Below are positions 51,733 through 60,775 of a stretch of 64,000 bases of DNA, in pieces. The stretch covers positions 93,753 to 157,752 of the forward strand of contig CAYSCX010000004.1 in NCBI GenBank assembly GCA_964429575.1, read 5' to 3'. Below the pieces are notes generated by a model, which worked only from the letters and a program-made list of their open reading frames with translations, searched no databases and was not told where the DNA came from. How positions within the stretch are numbered: the stretch's first letter is position 1; every line of letters begins with the position of its first letter. The position numbers and the translations under genes are program-made. Source of the DNA: CAYSCX01 sp964429575. Its GTDB lineage: Bacteria > Desulfobacterota > Binatia > Binatales > Binataceae.

Positions 51733-53641
51733 CCGCCGGGTGGATCGCGCTGGTCGCCGCGGCGGCCGCGGGCGCCGGAATCGGTGTCGGCCTCGACGCG
51801 AGCGTGACGGGCTCGCCTCCCGCCGGTGGGTAGAGCTGGAAGTATCGCTCCAGTACCTGGCCGACGACCGGCGCCGCGGCGGAGCCGCCGTGGCCGCCGT
51901 TTTCGATCACGCAGGCGATCGCTATCTGCGCGTTGTCTTTGGGCGCGAATGCGATGAACCACGCATGGTCGTCAAGATGCTCCGGCAACTTGCCGCTCGC
52001 TGCCGCCGCAGCCTGGCCGACCACCTGCGCGGTGCCGGTCTTGCCCGCGACGATCGCGCCTCGCAATCGAGCGCGGCTGCCGGTGCCGCCGGGTCCGTTG
52101 ACCACGTCCGCCATCGCATCGCGAACGAATTGCATGATTTCAGGGTCGAGCTTGAGGCGCTCCTCGACCACCGGTGAATTGAAGCGCGCGACGCCACCGT
52201 CGGGCGCCTCCACCATCTTCAGGAACTGCGGCTTGTAGCGGACGCCGCCGTTGGCGACCATCGCGGTGAACTGCGCCATCTGAAGCGGCGTCACAGAGAC
52301 GTAACCCTGCCCGATGGCGACCGAAAGTGTTTCCGCGGGATACCACTTTTCATGGAATCGCTTGCGCTTCCACTCCGAGGTGGGGATCAGGCCGCTCTTC
52401 TCGTTGTCCAGGTTTATTCCGGTCCGTTCGCCAAGCCCGAACATCTTTGCCCACCGCCCGATGCGATCGACGCCAAGCTTGATGCCGGTCTGGTAGAAAA
52501 ACACGTCACACGATTCCACGATCGCGCGATGCAGCCCAACGTTGCCGTGGCCCTGCTTGCGCCAGCATCGATAGGTTCGATTGCCGTACCAAAGTCCGCC
52601 GGGGCAGTGGTAGCTGCTCGAATCATTCAGCGTGCCTTCGTGCAGGCCCGCGATCGCATCGAGAATCTTGAAGGTCGAACCGGGCGGATAGATTCCCTGC
52701 GTCGCGCGATCGGTGAGCGGATGCTTCGGATCGGTCGCAAGCTTCTTCCACTCGGCGCGATCCACCCGCCGCCCAAACACGTCGGGACTGAACGCGGGCT
52801 TCGAGACCAGCGCGAGTATCTCGCCGCTGTTGGGATCGAGCGCGACCAATGCGCCCGCGCGATCGCCCATCGCCTGCTCCGCTGCCATTTGGAGATCGAG
52901 ATCGATGGTCAGCACTACGCTCGCGCCCGGCTGGTCTGGAATCTCGCGCAGCACACGGAGCCGCCGCCCGACCGCATCAACTTCGATCTCCTGCCCGCCG
53001 GCGACTCCGCGCAGGTCCGGCTCCAGCACGCGCTCCAACCCGAACTTCCCGATCTCGTCGCCCATGCGATATCCGCCGGAGCGCTCCATCTCGCGGCGGC
53101 TGACCTCGCCGGTGTAGCCGAGCAGGTGCGCCGCCAATTCGCCGTAAAGGTAACGTCGCGCGGGCGTTATCTCGAGACTCACGCCTGGAAGTTCCAGCTG
53201 ATGCGCCTCGAGCGCGACCACCTGCGGCCAGTCCAGACGTTCCTTCACCGTGATCGGTTCGTACGGAGGACGCCCCTGTTCCTCCGCCGACGCGACCCGC
53301 TCCACCACGCCGTCCTGCCCGAGATAATTCTCCAGATGCTCCACGACTTCCGGCAGGTTGTCCGTATCTTCGGGCACCAGCACCGCATCGAATGACGGCT
53401 GCGTCTCGACCAGTGGCCGATGCTTGCGGTCGAACACCAGCCCGCGTGGCGCGCGCACGCGATGGATGCGGATGCGGTTGCGGTCGGCGAGGCGGCTGAG
53501 CTCGTCGTGGCTCAGCACCTGCAAGTAGTAGAGCCGAATCACGAACAGCGACAACACCGCGACCACGATCGCGGACAGCAGCGTGATGCGCGGCTCGATC
53601 TGCGGGATGCTCTGGTTCTTTCTGCGCGCGCGGAACTTCAC
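51710..53641 (-). CDS. mrdA: Penicillin-binding protein 2 (elongasome transpeptidase)
   Basis: 643 aa. N-terminal membrane anchor (I-T-L-L-S-A-I-V-V-A-V-L-S-L-F-V-I-R-L-Y-Y-L-Q), dimerisation/pedestal domain, then the transpeptidase with catalytic S-T-F-K (Y-P-P-G-S-T-F-K, about 320), S-C-D and K-T-G-T-A-Q. It cross-links new peptidoglycan with RodA. Order mreD-mrdA-rodA with 18-bp and overlapping junctions is the canonical shape operon. Confidence 0.95.
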   Translation of the reverse strand: MKFRARRKNQSIPQIEPRITLLSAIVVAVLSLFVIRLYYLQVLSHDELSRLADRNRIRIHRVRAPRGLVFDRKHRPLVETQPSFDAVLVPEDTDNLPEVVEHLENYLGQDGVVERVASAEEQGRPPYEPITVKERLDWPQVVALEAHQLELPGVSLEITPARRYLYGELAAHLLGYTGEVSRREMERSGGYRMGDEIGKFGLERVLEPDLRGVAGGQEIEVDAVGRRLRVLREIPDQPGASVVLTIDLDLQMAAEQAMGDRAGALVALDPNSGEILALVSKPAFSPDVFGRRVDRAEWKKLATDPKHPLTDRATQGIYPPGSTFKILDAIAGLHEGTLNDSSSYHCPGGLWYGNRTYRCWRKQGHGNVGLHRAIVESCDVFFYQTGIKLGVDRIGRWAKMFGLGERTGINLDNEKSGLIPTSEWKRKRFHEKWYPAETLSVAIGQGYVSVTPLQMAQFTAMVANGGVRYKPQFLKMVEAPDGGVARFNSPVVEERLKLDPEIMQFVRDAMADVVNGPGGTGSRARLRGAIVAGKTGTAQVVGQAAAAASGKLPEHLDDHAWFIAFAPKDNAQIAIACVIENGGHGGSAAAPVVGQVLERYFQLYPPAGGEPVTLASRPTPIPAPAAAAATSAIHPAGADDAGD

Positions 53642-53659
53642 GGTGCGCTCTCGAACATG

Positions 53660-54166
53660 CTATTCACGCGCGGCGCCCGCAGGCAATCCGATCGCGTGCT
53701 TGAACCTCGCCAGTAGCGCAAACACCAACGGCGCCAGCGCCGCCGATATCAGTGCCTGCGCCGCCACCCACGGCGCAACCGAACCCATCGCGGCCACCGG
53801 CGCGCCGCCCCCCGCGAACGCCGCCACTCCCAATCCCGTCACCAGCGCCGCGACAAACACCGCCAGCGCGCCGACCAGCGCGGTCGTAACGAGCAATCGG
53901 CGCGACACCTCGTACGACAGCAGGTACACCACCGTAGTTAGGAACGCATTCAGGCCCAGCCGGGTGCCCGACGTCGCATCGGTCGCATACCCCATTGCAA
54001 ATGCGGCCAGCGCCGCGATCGCCCCATGGTGCCGTAGCCCCAGGTCAACCGCGAGTATCACGATGAAGTTGGGAACCAGGAAGCGCACCGGCAGCAGCTG
54101 CGGCAACGCGGTCTGCACTGCAAGTGCAAGCACCGCGGCGATGGCGTACAGGGCGACCAGCCGCAC
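53660..54166 (-). CDS. mreD: Rod-shape protein MreD
   Basis: 168 aa, five hydrophobic segments and little else, as normal for MreD (V-R-F-L-V-P-N-F-I-V-I-L-A-V-D-L-G-L-R-H-H-G near residues 27-48). An integral-membrane part of the elongasome. Identified mainly by position between mreC and mrdA plus topology. The gap to mreC is enlarged to about 200 bp by a repeat element. Confidence 0.85.
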   Translation of the reverse strand: MRLVALYAIAAVLALAVQTALPQLLPVRFLVPNFIVILAVDLGLRHHGAIAALAAFAMGYATDATSGTRLGLNAFLTTVVYLLSYEVSRRLLVTTALVGALAVFVAALVTGLGVAAFAGGGAPVAAMGSVAPWVAAQALISAALAPLVFALLARFKHAIGLPAGAARE

Positions 54167-54181
54167 CAGCGCGTTAGCCCT

Positions 54182-54370
54182 CTAGCAGGGTGTTAAGAAA
54201 AGCCTGGCATACCAAATTGGCATCGGCCCTATTCTCAACACCCTGCGTGAAAACCTTGTCCTGAGCCATGGGCGAAGGATCTGGCTGCCATCCTTATCTT
54301 CTCCCCCGGAGACGCGAGAAAGGGAGACGTGAGAGAGGTCGCAGGCTGTTGAAAATGCCTTTTTCAACCT
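54182..54370. repeat. REP-like palindromic insertion in the mre operon
   Basis: An inverted repeat GCAGGGTGTTaAGAA (54185-54199) with TTCTCAACACCCTGC (54232-54246), 14 of 15 matching, is followed by a second unit GGCTGTTGAAAATGCCTTTTTCAACC close to mreC. Both share the core TGTTGA/TCAACA. The stretch (54167-54363) has no coding potential of its own. Confidence 0.6.
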
Positions 54371-55209
54371 AGCTTGCCGTCTTGTTGCGCCGGTTGCTGG
54401 CGCAGGACCAGCACCTGCTCGAGCCCGCGAAACTCCACCGCCGGTGCAACCGTCACCGCCAGGAACAACCCGGGACCCTCGCGATGGACCGTTCTGATCC
54501 ACCCGATTAGCAGACCGCGTGGAAAAATTCCGTCCAGACCCGACGTCACGATTGGATCGCCCGGCCGAACCTCGCGCGACCGGTCGACGTACTTCATGAT
54601 GAGCCCGTTATCGACCACCCCCGCGACGATTCCCCGCGCGCGCGTGCGCTGGTCGAATCCGTCCACCGCGGAATTGTGATCGTCGATCAACAGTACCCGC
54701 GCTCCGTGTGGGCTTGTCGCGATCACCTTGCCCACTACGCCTTGGTTCGAGACCACCGCCATCCCGGGCTTGAGGCCGCCGGCCGATCCCTCGCCGAGCA
54801 CGATGGTGCGCGACAAGCCGGTCGCATCACTGCCGATCACGCGCGCCGCGATTGCGTCGAGACCCAGCGCATCGCGCAACTCCACCAGCGCGCGCAGCTG
54901 CTGGGTTTGTATTTCGAGCTCGGCGAGCCGGATGCGCTCACCGGTGAATCGTGCAAGCTCCGACTTGAGCCGCACGTTCTCGCGTCTCACGTCGAGCAAA
55001 TCAAGGTAGTCGCGAACCAGCGAGCGCGCGCCGTCGCTCAGCCGCGCGGCCGCCACCTGCAACGGATACAGCACTTCGATGATCGCCGATTGCGGCTGCC
55101 CGGCCCGGTCGGTCGGTCCGACGCCCGCCGTCATCAAATGTAGTGACAGCACGAGCAGGGCGCCGCTCGTTAGAAGAATCCGGTTGCGCCACAGAAACGA
55201 ACCTCTCAC
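54364..55209 (-). CDS. mreC: Rod-shape protein MreC
   Basis: 281 aa. One N-terminal membrane segment (L-L-T-S-G-A-L-L-V-L-S-L-H-L-M), a coiled coil (D-L-L-D-V-R-R-E-N-V-R-L-K-S-E-L-A-R-F, about 68-90) and the C-terminal beta domain with V-I-G-S-D, G-M-A-V-V-S-N-Q-G-V-V-G-K-V and D-P-I-V-T-S-G-L-D-G-I-F-P-R-G. Periplasmic organiser of the elongasome, 52 bp after mreB. Confidence 0.93.
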   Translation of the reverse strand: MRGSFLWRNRILLTSGALLVLSLHLMTAGVGPTDRAGQPQSAIIEVLYPLQVAAARLSDGARSLVRDYLDLLDVRRENVRLKSELARFTGERIRLAELEIQTQQLRALVELRDALGLDAIAARVIGSDATGLSRTIVLGEGSAGGLKPGMAVVSNQGVVGKVIATSPHGARVLLIDDHNSAVDGFDQRTRARGIVAGVVDNGLIMKYVDRSREVRPGDPIVTSGLDGIFPRGLLIGWIRTVHREGPGLFLAVTVAPAVEFRGLEQVLVLRQQPAQQDGKLG

Positions 55210-55261
55210 CTGCGGGCGTCCCCAATGCGGTGGGCTTCAACTGCGCGCGCCGTGCCCGCGC

Positions 55262-56302
55262 TCAATCCACGCACACGTCGCGCAAAAGCGTCAACTCGTC
55301 GAGCACCTTTCCGGCGCCCATCACTACTGCGGTCAGCGGATCATCGGCCAGCGTCACCGGCAGCCCCGTCTCCTCGCGCAGCAGCACGTCCAGGTTGCGC
55401 AGCAGCGCGCCACCGCCGGCCAGTACTATCCCCTTGTCCACGATGTCCGACGCGAGTTCCGGCGGCGTGCGTTCCAGCGCGATGCGCACCGATTCGATCA
55501 CCTGGCGCACCGGCTCCATCAAGGCTTCGCGAATCTCCTCGTCGGTTATCTCGATGACCTTCGGCACCCCGGCCACCAGGTCGCGCCCCTTGATCTCCAT
55601 GGTCTGGATCTCGTTGCCCGGATACGCCGAACCGATCGTAATCTTGATCAGCTCCGAGGTGCGCTCGCCGATCAGCAAATTGTATTTGCGCTTGATGTGC
55701 TGGATGATCGCCTCGTCCATCTTGTCGCCCGCCACCCGCACCGAGCGCGAGAACACCACGCCCGCGAGCGAAATCACCGCGACCTCGGTGGTCCCGCCGC
55801 CGATGTCAACGATCATGTTGCCGGTCGGCTCCGTGATTGGAAGTCCCGCGCCGATCGCGGCGGCCATCGGTTCTTCGATCAAATAGACTTCGCGCGCACC
55901 CGCCGACTCCGCCGACTCCTTCACCGCGCGCTTCTCGACCGCGGTGATTCCAACCGGCACCGAGATCACGATGCGCGGACGCGGCCGCACCAGCGTGCGC
56001 CCGTTGTGAATCTTCTGGATGAAGTAGCGAAGCATGCTCTCGCTGATCTCGAAGTCCGCGATCACGCCGTCCTTGAGCGGCCGTATCGCGACTATCGAGC
56101 CCGGCGTGCGCCCGAGCATCTTCTTCGCCTCGGTACCCACCGCAAGTACGCGGCGCGACCCACGCGAGTCGCGTTGCACCGCAACCACCGAGGGCTCGTT
56201 CAATACGATGCCCGCGCCCTTGACGTAGATGAGCGTGTTGGCAGTGCCGAGATCGATCGCGAGATCGCTGGAGAACCACCCGAACAGCGAGTTGAGAACC
56301 AC
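55262..56302 (-). CDS. mreB: Actin-like cell-shape protein MreB
   Basis: 346 aa. Phosphate-binding motif D-L-G-T-A-N-T-L-I-Y-V-K-G at 17-29, then N-E-P-S-V-V-A, and phosphate-2 V-D-I-G-G-G-T-T-E. Polymerises under the membrane and positions the wall-synthesis complex. First gene of the five-gene shape operon mreB-mreC-mreD-mrdA-rodA. Confidence 0.97.
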   Translation of the reverse strand: MVLNSLFGWFSSDLAIDLGTANTLIYVKGAGIVLNEPSVVAVQRDSRGSRRVLAVGTEAKKMLGRTPGSIVAIRPLKDGVIADFEISESMLRYFIQKIHNGRTLVRPRPRIVISVPVGITAVEKRAVKESAESAGAREVYLIEEPMAAAIGAGLPITEPTGNMIVDIGGGTTEVAVISLAGVVFSRSVRVAGDKMDEAIIQHIKRKYNLLIGERTSELIKITIGSAYPGNEIQTMEIKGRDLVAGVPKVIEITDEEIREALMEPVRQVIESVRIALERTPPELASDIVDKGIVLAGGGALLRNLDVLLREETGLPVTLADDPLTAVVMGAGKVLDELTLLRDVCVD

Positions 56303-56530
56303 CTGACGTCCGCCCTCCGCCTGCCCGGCTCAGGCGCGGGGGACCAAAGCCCCCCACAACTCCGGGTCGCCTCTCTTCTCTTCCGCGCGCTCCATGGGTG
56401 CCGAGCGGGTCGAAAAGGCCAGTGTTTGCGCGCGATTCCCGCTGAGCTTGAACGGTAACAGACGCGCCTCGGCGCAAGCAAGCGAAGCCCCGAATTGCGG
56501 CGCAAAAATGCACTCAAGTATGATGTCGCC

Positions 56531-58441
56531 ATGCTCGAGGTGATGCGTCGCCATGCGTACTCCTGGATGACTCGCGTCGTCCTCGGCCTCATCGTGCTGG
56601 TCTTTATGTTCTGGGGCATCGGCAGCGGCGTCTTCGAGCGGGTCGATCCGATCGCCACGGTCAACGGCAGCCCGATCCTTCCGGGAGACGTTGATCGCCA
56701 GGCCAACCAGATGCGCCAGACCCTCCAGTCCATGTACGGCGCCAACGCGGCGCGCGTGCTGCAAGGCATGAACATCCGCCTCGAAGCCCTCAACCGCATC
56801 ATTGAGAGCCGCCTCATCGAGCAGGAGGCGCGTGCGCTCGGCATCCGCATCACCGACAACGATCTCGAAAAACGCCTCACCTCCGAGCAGGCGTTCCTGG
56901 TCAACGGGCAATTCGACTTCCGCACCTACCAGGAAATTCTGCGCGCCCAAAACTACCTGCCCGCGGAGTTCGAGGAGGTGATGCGCTCGCAGATGATGAA
57001 TGAATTCATGCGGCGCATGATCGATGACGGCGTGCAGGCCAGCCCCGAGGAGATCCGCCACGCCTACAACCTTCGTAACGAGCGCGTGGCGCTCGCGTTC
57101 GTCGAGATTCCCTACCCGCTATACACCGCCAATATCGCGCCCACCAAAGAGCAGGTGGCCGATTTCTACAAGACCAATAGCGAGCAGTTCCGCGAGCCGG
57201 AGCGAGCGAGCATCGCGTTCATCCACTACCGGCCGCTGTTGCTCGCCGCTCAGGTCACGCCCTCTGAAAAGGACCTCGAGAGTTACTACAAGCGGTTTCT
57301 CCGGAGCCGCTTCAGCTATCCGGATCGAGTGCACGCGCGCCACATCCTGATACGTGTGCCCGAGGGAGCCGCTACCGCTCAACAAGACGCAGCGCGCGCG
57401 AAGGCTGAGGGTCTGCTCGCGCAGATAAAGGCGGGCCGCGACTTTAAGAAACTTGCGGAGAACAACTCCGATGATCTGGCGACGCGGCGCGAGGGTGGTG
57501 ACCTGGGTCTCTTCGCGCGCGGACAGATGATCAAGCCGTTCGAGGAATCCGTATTCAAGATGAAGGCGGGTGACGTCGCGGTGGTCGAAACCGAGTTCGG
57601 CTTCCATGTAGTCAAGGTCGATGAGTTCCAGCCCGCGCACGAAGACACGCTCGAGCAGGCAAGACCCGCAATTATCGAAGCGCTTCGCACCGAGGCCGGC
57701 GCCAAGCTCGCGCGCGAGGCGCTCAACCAGGACCGCGCCGCCGCCGACCAGGGCCGAAACCTCGAGGAGATCGCGAAGTCGCGCGGACTCGATGCGGTCG
57801 AGACCCCCAAGTTTGCGCGCGGCGGGACAATCGCTGCCGCCCCCACCGCTCATCGCCTCTCTGAAGTCGCATTCGAGCTCGAACCGGGCCAGGTGCGCGT
57901 CGTTACCGATGGCGACAACTTCTATCTGATGAAGTTGCTCTCCAAGGAGCCCGCCCGCATCCCGCCACTGGCCGAAATCGAGCCCGCCGTTCGCGACATG
58001 TTGGTGCGTCAACTGGCGGTTGGTGTTGCGCGCACGCAGGGCCAGAAACTGCTCGAACAGATCAAAGGCCCCGGCGATTTCGCGGCCGTCGCGGCCGCGA
58101 ACAAGCTCGAGGTTACCAAGGTAAGCGAATTTGCGCGCTCGACGCGCGCCGTTCCCGGCCTCGGAGAATTCCGCGAAGTGTCCGACGCCTCCGGCACCGT
58201 GCCCAACGTCCCGGGCATGATTGACCGCGTGATGGAGCACAACGGCAACTCGTACATCTTCATGGTCACCGCGCGCAGCGCACCCAGCGACGAAGAATGG
58301 AGAAAGGACGAGCAGTCGTTTACCGATGAATACCTTTCGCGCGCGCGCGCCGAGGCGTGGACCCGCTTCGTCGACGGCCTCCGCGCTCGCGCCAAACTCG
58401 AGATCGACCGCGAACAGCTCGGCCAGGCCGCTGGCGCGTAG
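56531..58441 (+). CDS. ppiD: PpiD/SurA-like periplasmic chaperone-isomerase
   Basis: 636 aa from ATG 56531 (M-L-E-V-M-R-R-H-A-Y-S-W-M); ATG 56543 is an alternative. A single N-terminal membrane anchor (V-V-L-G-L-I-V-L-V-F-M-F-W-G), SurA_N-like helical domain with M-N-I-R-L-E-A-L-N-R-I-I, and one parvulin PPIC domain (H-A-R-H-I-L-I-R-V...G-G-D-L-G-L-F-A-R-G-Q-M...F-G-F-H-V-V-K-V) at about 260-365. It helps envelope proteins fold. Divergent from mreB. Confidence 0.88.
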   Translation: MLEVMRRHAYSWMTRVVLGLIVLVFMFWGIGSGVFERVDPIATVNGSPILPGDVDRQANQMRQTLQSMYGANAARVLQGMNIRLEALNRIIESRLIEQEARALGIRITDNDLEKRLTSEQAFLVNGQFDFRTYQEILRAQNYLPAEFEEVMRSQMMNEFMRRMIDDGVQASPEEIRHAYNLRNERVALAFVEIPYPLYTANIAPTKEQVADFYKTNSEQFREPERASIAFIHYRPLLLAAQVTPSEKDLESYYKRFLRSRFSYPDRVHARHILIRVPEGAATAQQDAARAKAEGLLAQIKAGRDFKKLAENNSDDLATRREGGDLGLFARGQMIKPFEESVFKMKAGDVAVVETEFGFHVVKVDEFQPAHEDTLEQARPAIIEALRTEAGAKLAREALNQDRAAADQGRNLEEIAKSRGLDAVETPKFARGGTIAAAPTAHRLSEVAFELEPGQVRVVTDGDNFYLMKLLSKEPARIPPLAEIEPAVRDMLVRQLAVGVARTQGQKLLEQIKGPGDFAAVAAANKLEVTKVSEFARSTRAVPGLGEFREVSDASGTVPNVPGMIDRVMEHNGNSYIFMVTARSAPSDEEWRKDEQSFTDEYLSRARAEAWTRFVDGLRARAKLEIDREQLGQAAGA

Positions 58442-58471
58442 CTCTGGCGCCACGCACCGTCGTCACACTCG

Positions 58472-59293
58472 ATGAGTAAGCCGGACGAACCGTCGCCCAC
58501 GGAACCCTCGCGCGTTGACACCAGCGATTTCTTCTTCCCCGGCTCCGGCCTTGGCGCGCTTCTAGTCCACGGGCTTAGCGGCACGCCCTACGAGATGCGC
58601 TATCTCGGCGAGCGTCTCGCCGCCGCGGGCATACGCGTCCGCGGTGTGAAGCTCGCCGGCCACGCGGCTTCGCCCGAGGATCTCGCGGCTTCCGATGCCG
58701 AGGGCTGGTATGACAGTGTCGTCGCGGGTTTCGAGGATCTGCGCCGCTTCGGCGATCCAATTATCGTCGTCGGGCTTTCCGCGGGCGCCGTGCTTGGCGC
58801 ACGGCTCGCAGCCGAACATCGCGACCAGGTTGCCGGGATCGTGATGCTCTCGTCCGCATTCTTTCTGCCGCGCGCCGCATCGTCCGCGCTGCGACTAGTC
58901 AAGATGCTCGGTCGAGTCGCGAACCGGCTCTACGTCGCGAGCGACGGCTCGGATATTCAGGATGCCGCCGCGCGCCGTGTCCATCCAAGCCTCCGGATGA
59001 TGCCGCTAAATGCGCCGATCCATCTCTTGAGGCTTTCGGCGGCGGTGCGTCCGATGCTGTCGCGCATCACGCAGCCGGTGCTCATCATTCACAGCCGTCT
59101 CGACCACACCTGCCCGATGGATCGCAACGTCAAATTCGTGACCTCACATCTCCAGAGCGCGCGCGTCCGCACCCTCATCCTCGAGCAGAGCTACCACGTC
59201 ATCACGGTCGACATAGAAAAGGAGCGCGTCGCCGATGAAGTGCTGACCTTCGCGGCGCAGTTCCTACCTTCTCATTCCGCGCCCAACTCTTAA
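58472..59293 (+). CDS. Alpha/beta hydrolase, carboxylesterase-like
   Basis: 273 aa. Oxyanion region L-L-V-H-G-L-S-G-T-P, nucleophile elbow V-G-L-S-A-G-A (Ser at about 111), acid Asp in H-S-R-L-D-H-T-C-P and His in S-Y-H-V-I-T, all in the order of Est30/monoglyceride lipase-like enzymes. Hydrolyses carboxyl esters, substrate unknown. 30 bp after ppiD, same strand, probably co-transcribed. Confidence 0.85.
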   Translation: MSKPDEPSPTEPSRVDTSDFFFPGSGLGALLVHGLSGTPYEMRYLGERLAAAGIRVRGVKLAGHAASPEDLAASDAEGWYDSVVAGFEDLRRFGDPIIVVGLSAGAVLGARLAAEHRDQVAGIVMLSSAFFLPRAASSALRLVKMLGRVANRLYVASDGSDIQDAAARRVHPSLRMMPLNAPIHLLRLSAAVRPMLSRITQPVLIIHSRLDHTCPMDRNVKFVTSHLQSARVRTLILEQSYHVITVDIEKERVADEVLTFAAQFLPSHSAPNS

Positions 59294-59320
59294 CCCTCGC
59301 CCGCTCTTCTTGCTTCGTAG

Positions 59321-59341
59321 GGGCGCACGGCTGTGCGCCCT
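59321..59341. repeat. Palindromic repeat, copy 2
   Basis: Same GGCGCACGGCTGTGCGCCCT as at 45484-45503, here with the stem extended to 8 bp. Immediately followed by a second palindromic cluster (59400-59480, with CCGCCGCAGGCGGCGCGGG) typical of REP elements. Confidence 0.55.
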
Positions 59342-59491
59342 TCTCCTCCACCAACCCGACCAACGGGAACGATCCTCCAGCCAACCCTCGACTTCATGTT
59401 ATTGGCCGTCGCGACTCGCGACCCCTCGCCCGCGTGTGAGCGGGAGAGGGCAAGCCGCCGCAGGCGGCGCGGGTGAGGGTCCCGCACCTTC

Positions 59492-60370
59492 CTAAAGTCG
59501 CCCCCATGCGCGAAGCGTCGCCAGCGCCTCGATGGTCCCGCGCCCGCGCCACTCGAGCACCGCAGCCGCGCTCGCAGGCTGAAAATATATCGGCCAACCG
59601 CCGTCTTCCTGCTGGCGCGCAGCTAGATCGTCGAGGTGCGCCTCCAGCAATTCATCCGCGAACGCGCGTCTCGCGATCGAATCCGGCCGCGGAGACAGGT
59701 TGAGCGGCGATATCCCGTACTTCCTCACTGCGGGTTCGCGGACATAGAAGGCTGCGGCGTCCGCACTTCTGGCGAGCTCAACCGCAAGCTTCTCAGCGCG
59801 CGGGCGCTCTGCTGCATGCTCCAGGAACACCAACGCGCGCACGATTTCATGCGCATCGCCAAGCGGCGCCTGGAGCCTTCGCCAGCACCACTGGGTCGCG
59901 CGCGTCAGCCACGCATGCTCCGCTCCCTGCGCAGTCAACAACCCCACCAGCGACGCGGTCGGATTCGGCGAGTCGCCGCTGAACACGGGATGGTCCCAAT
60001 GCGATGCGTGCGGGTAGTCGCGGACTTGCGGCAGTACTATGGGAACGCGTCCGTCCGGCTCCGCGACCTGCGCCAGGTAGTTGCACATCCGCCCCGACAC
60101 CACGCCGTTTCGAATCGCCGCTTCCTCCATCACGCGCAGCGCCATCTCACAATGAAGCGGCATGCTCACGGGCGCACGCACGTCGGGCTCCAGGGCATTG
60201 CCGAAGCCGCCGTCGGGGTTCCGATATGCGAGCAGCGCGGCGATAACCGCATCGGCGGAGCCTTGCTGAAACAGCTTCGCGTAGAGCGCGCGCTCCAGCA
60301 GCCGGGCGTTCTGCCAGATGAACTCCGCCGCCCGCTCCGGCGAAGCGGCGCTTCTTTCACCTGCGCTCAT
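59492..60370 (-). CDS. Terpenoid-cyclase/prenyltransferase-fold (alpha-toroid) protein
   Basis: 292 aa from ATG 60370 (M-S-A-G-E-R-S-A), chosen because the frame upstream is the antisense of another gene. Two QW-like repeats are visible: Y-R-N-P-D-G-G-F-G-N-A-L-E (about 49-61) and R-Q-Q-E-D-G-G-W-P-I-Y (about 251-261). The fold resembles squalene-hopene cyclases, but the D-x-D-D catalytic motif is absent and the length is half, so it is likely a non-cyclase binding protein. Substrate unknown. Confidence 0.65.
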   Translation of the reverse strand: MSAGERSAASPERAAEFIWQNARLLERALYAKLFQQGSADAVIAALLAYRNPDGGFGNALEPDVRAPVSMPLHCEMALRVMEEAAIRNGVVSGRMCNYLAQVAEPDGRVPIVLPQVRDYPHASHWDHPVFSGDSPNPTASLVGLLTAQGAEHAWLTRATQWCWRRLQAPLGDAHEIVRALVFLEHAAERPRAEKLAVELARSADAAAFYVREPAVRKYGISPLNLSPRPDSIARRAFADELLEAHLDDLAARQQEDGGWPIYFQPASAAAVLEWRGRGTIEALATLRAWGRL

Positions 60371-60410
60371 GTGATTGAAGGGCGATTGCGCCCGCGAAAG
60401 ACTCGCGCCA

Positions 60411-60731
60411 TCAGCTCTTCGTGTCGTAGTACTCTTCGAGCAGGTATTTGACGTCGGCGCGGCCCAGCACCTCGACAAAACAAATTTCGTCGGCCGCATT
60501 GAGATCGATGATGAGATTGCCCTCGATCGCCTGAAGCTCGATCACATTGGCGACTTTCACTTCTGGCGCGGTCGCGAAACTCGCGCAATTCTCGTCGCCG
60601 CAATCGCACACTGACTGGATTCGGAGCGCGCGCACGCGCTGCTGGTAGGCGCCCCCGCCCGATTGGCGGAGCAGTTCGACCACCTCTTCGAGAAAATCCG
60701 GGAGGACTTCGCTAACCAGCGGCGCATCCAT
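60411..60731 (-). CDS. Conserved hypothetical protein
   Basis: 106 aa with V-L-P-D-F-L-E-E-V-V-E-L-L-R, an internal C-D-C-G-D-E-N-C cluster (about 42-49) and a compact beta part N-V-I-E-L-Q-A-I-E-G-N-L-I-I-D-L-N-A. Metal binding at the Cys cluster is possible. Position between queE and the toroid gene, 44 bp and 40 bp away, suggests a shared transcript. Confidence 0.6.
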   Translation of the reverse strand: MDAPLVSEVLPDFLEEVVELLRQSGGGAYQQRVRALRIQSVCDCGDENCASFATAPEVKVANVIELQAIEGNLIIDLNAADEICFVEVLGRADVKYLLEEYYDTKS

Positions 60732-60775
60732 CGCGCGTCCAGCTTAGTGAAAGAGCGAAGCCGGTCAAGCGCCGG

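Noticed and set aside
55079..56458. Long plus-strand open frame opposite mreB
   Set aside because: Antisense of a highly conserved gene; His/Arg-rich translation with no domain, typical of GC-rich shadows.
57119..58453. Long minus-strand open frame opposite ppiD
   Set aside because: Antisense shadow; no motifs and no SD.
59400..59480. Small coding gene in the REP-rich region
   Set aside because: Palindromic GC-rich repeats explain the open frames; no SD or conserved pattern.
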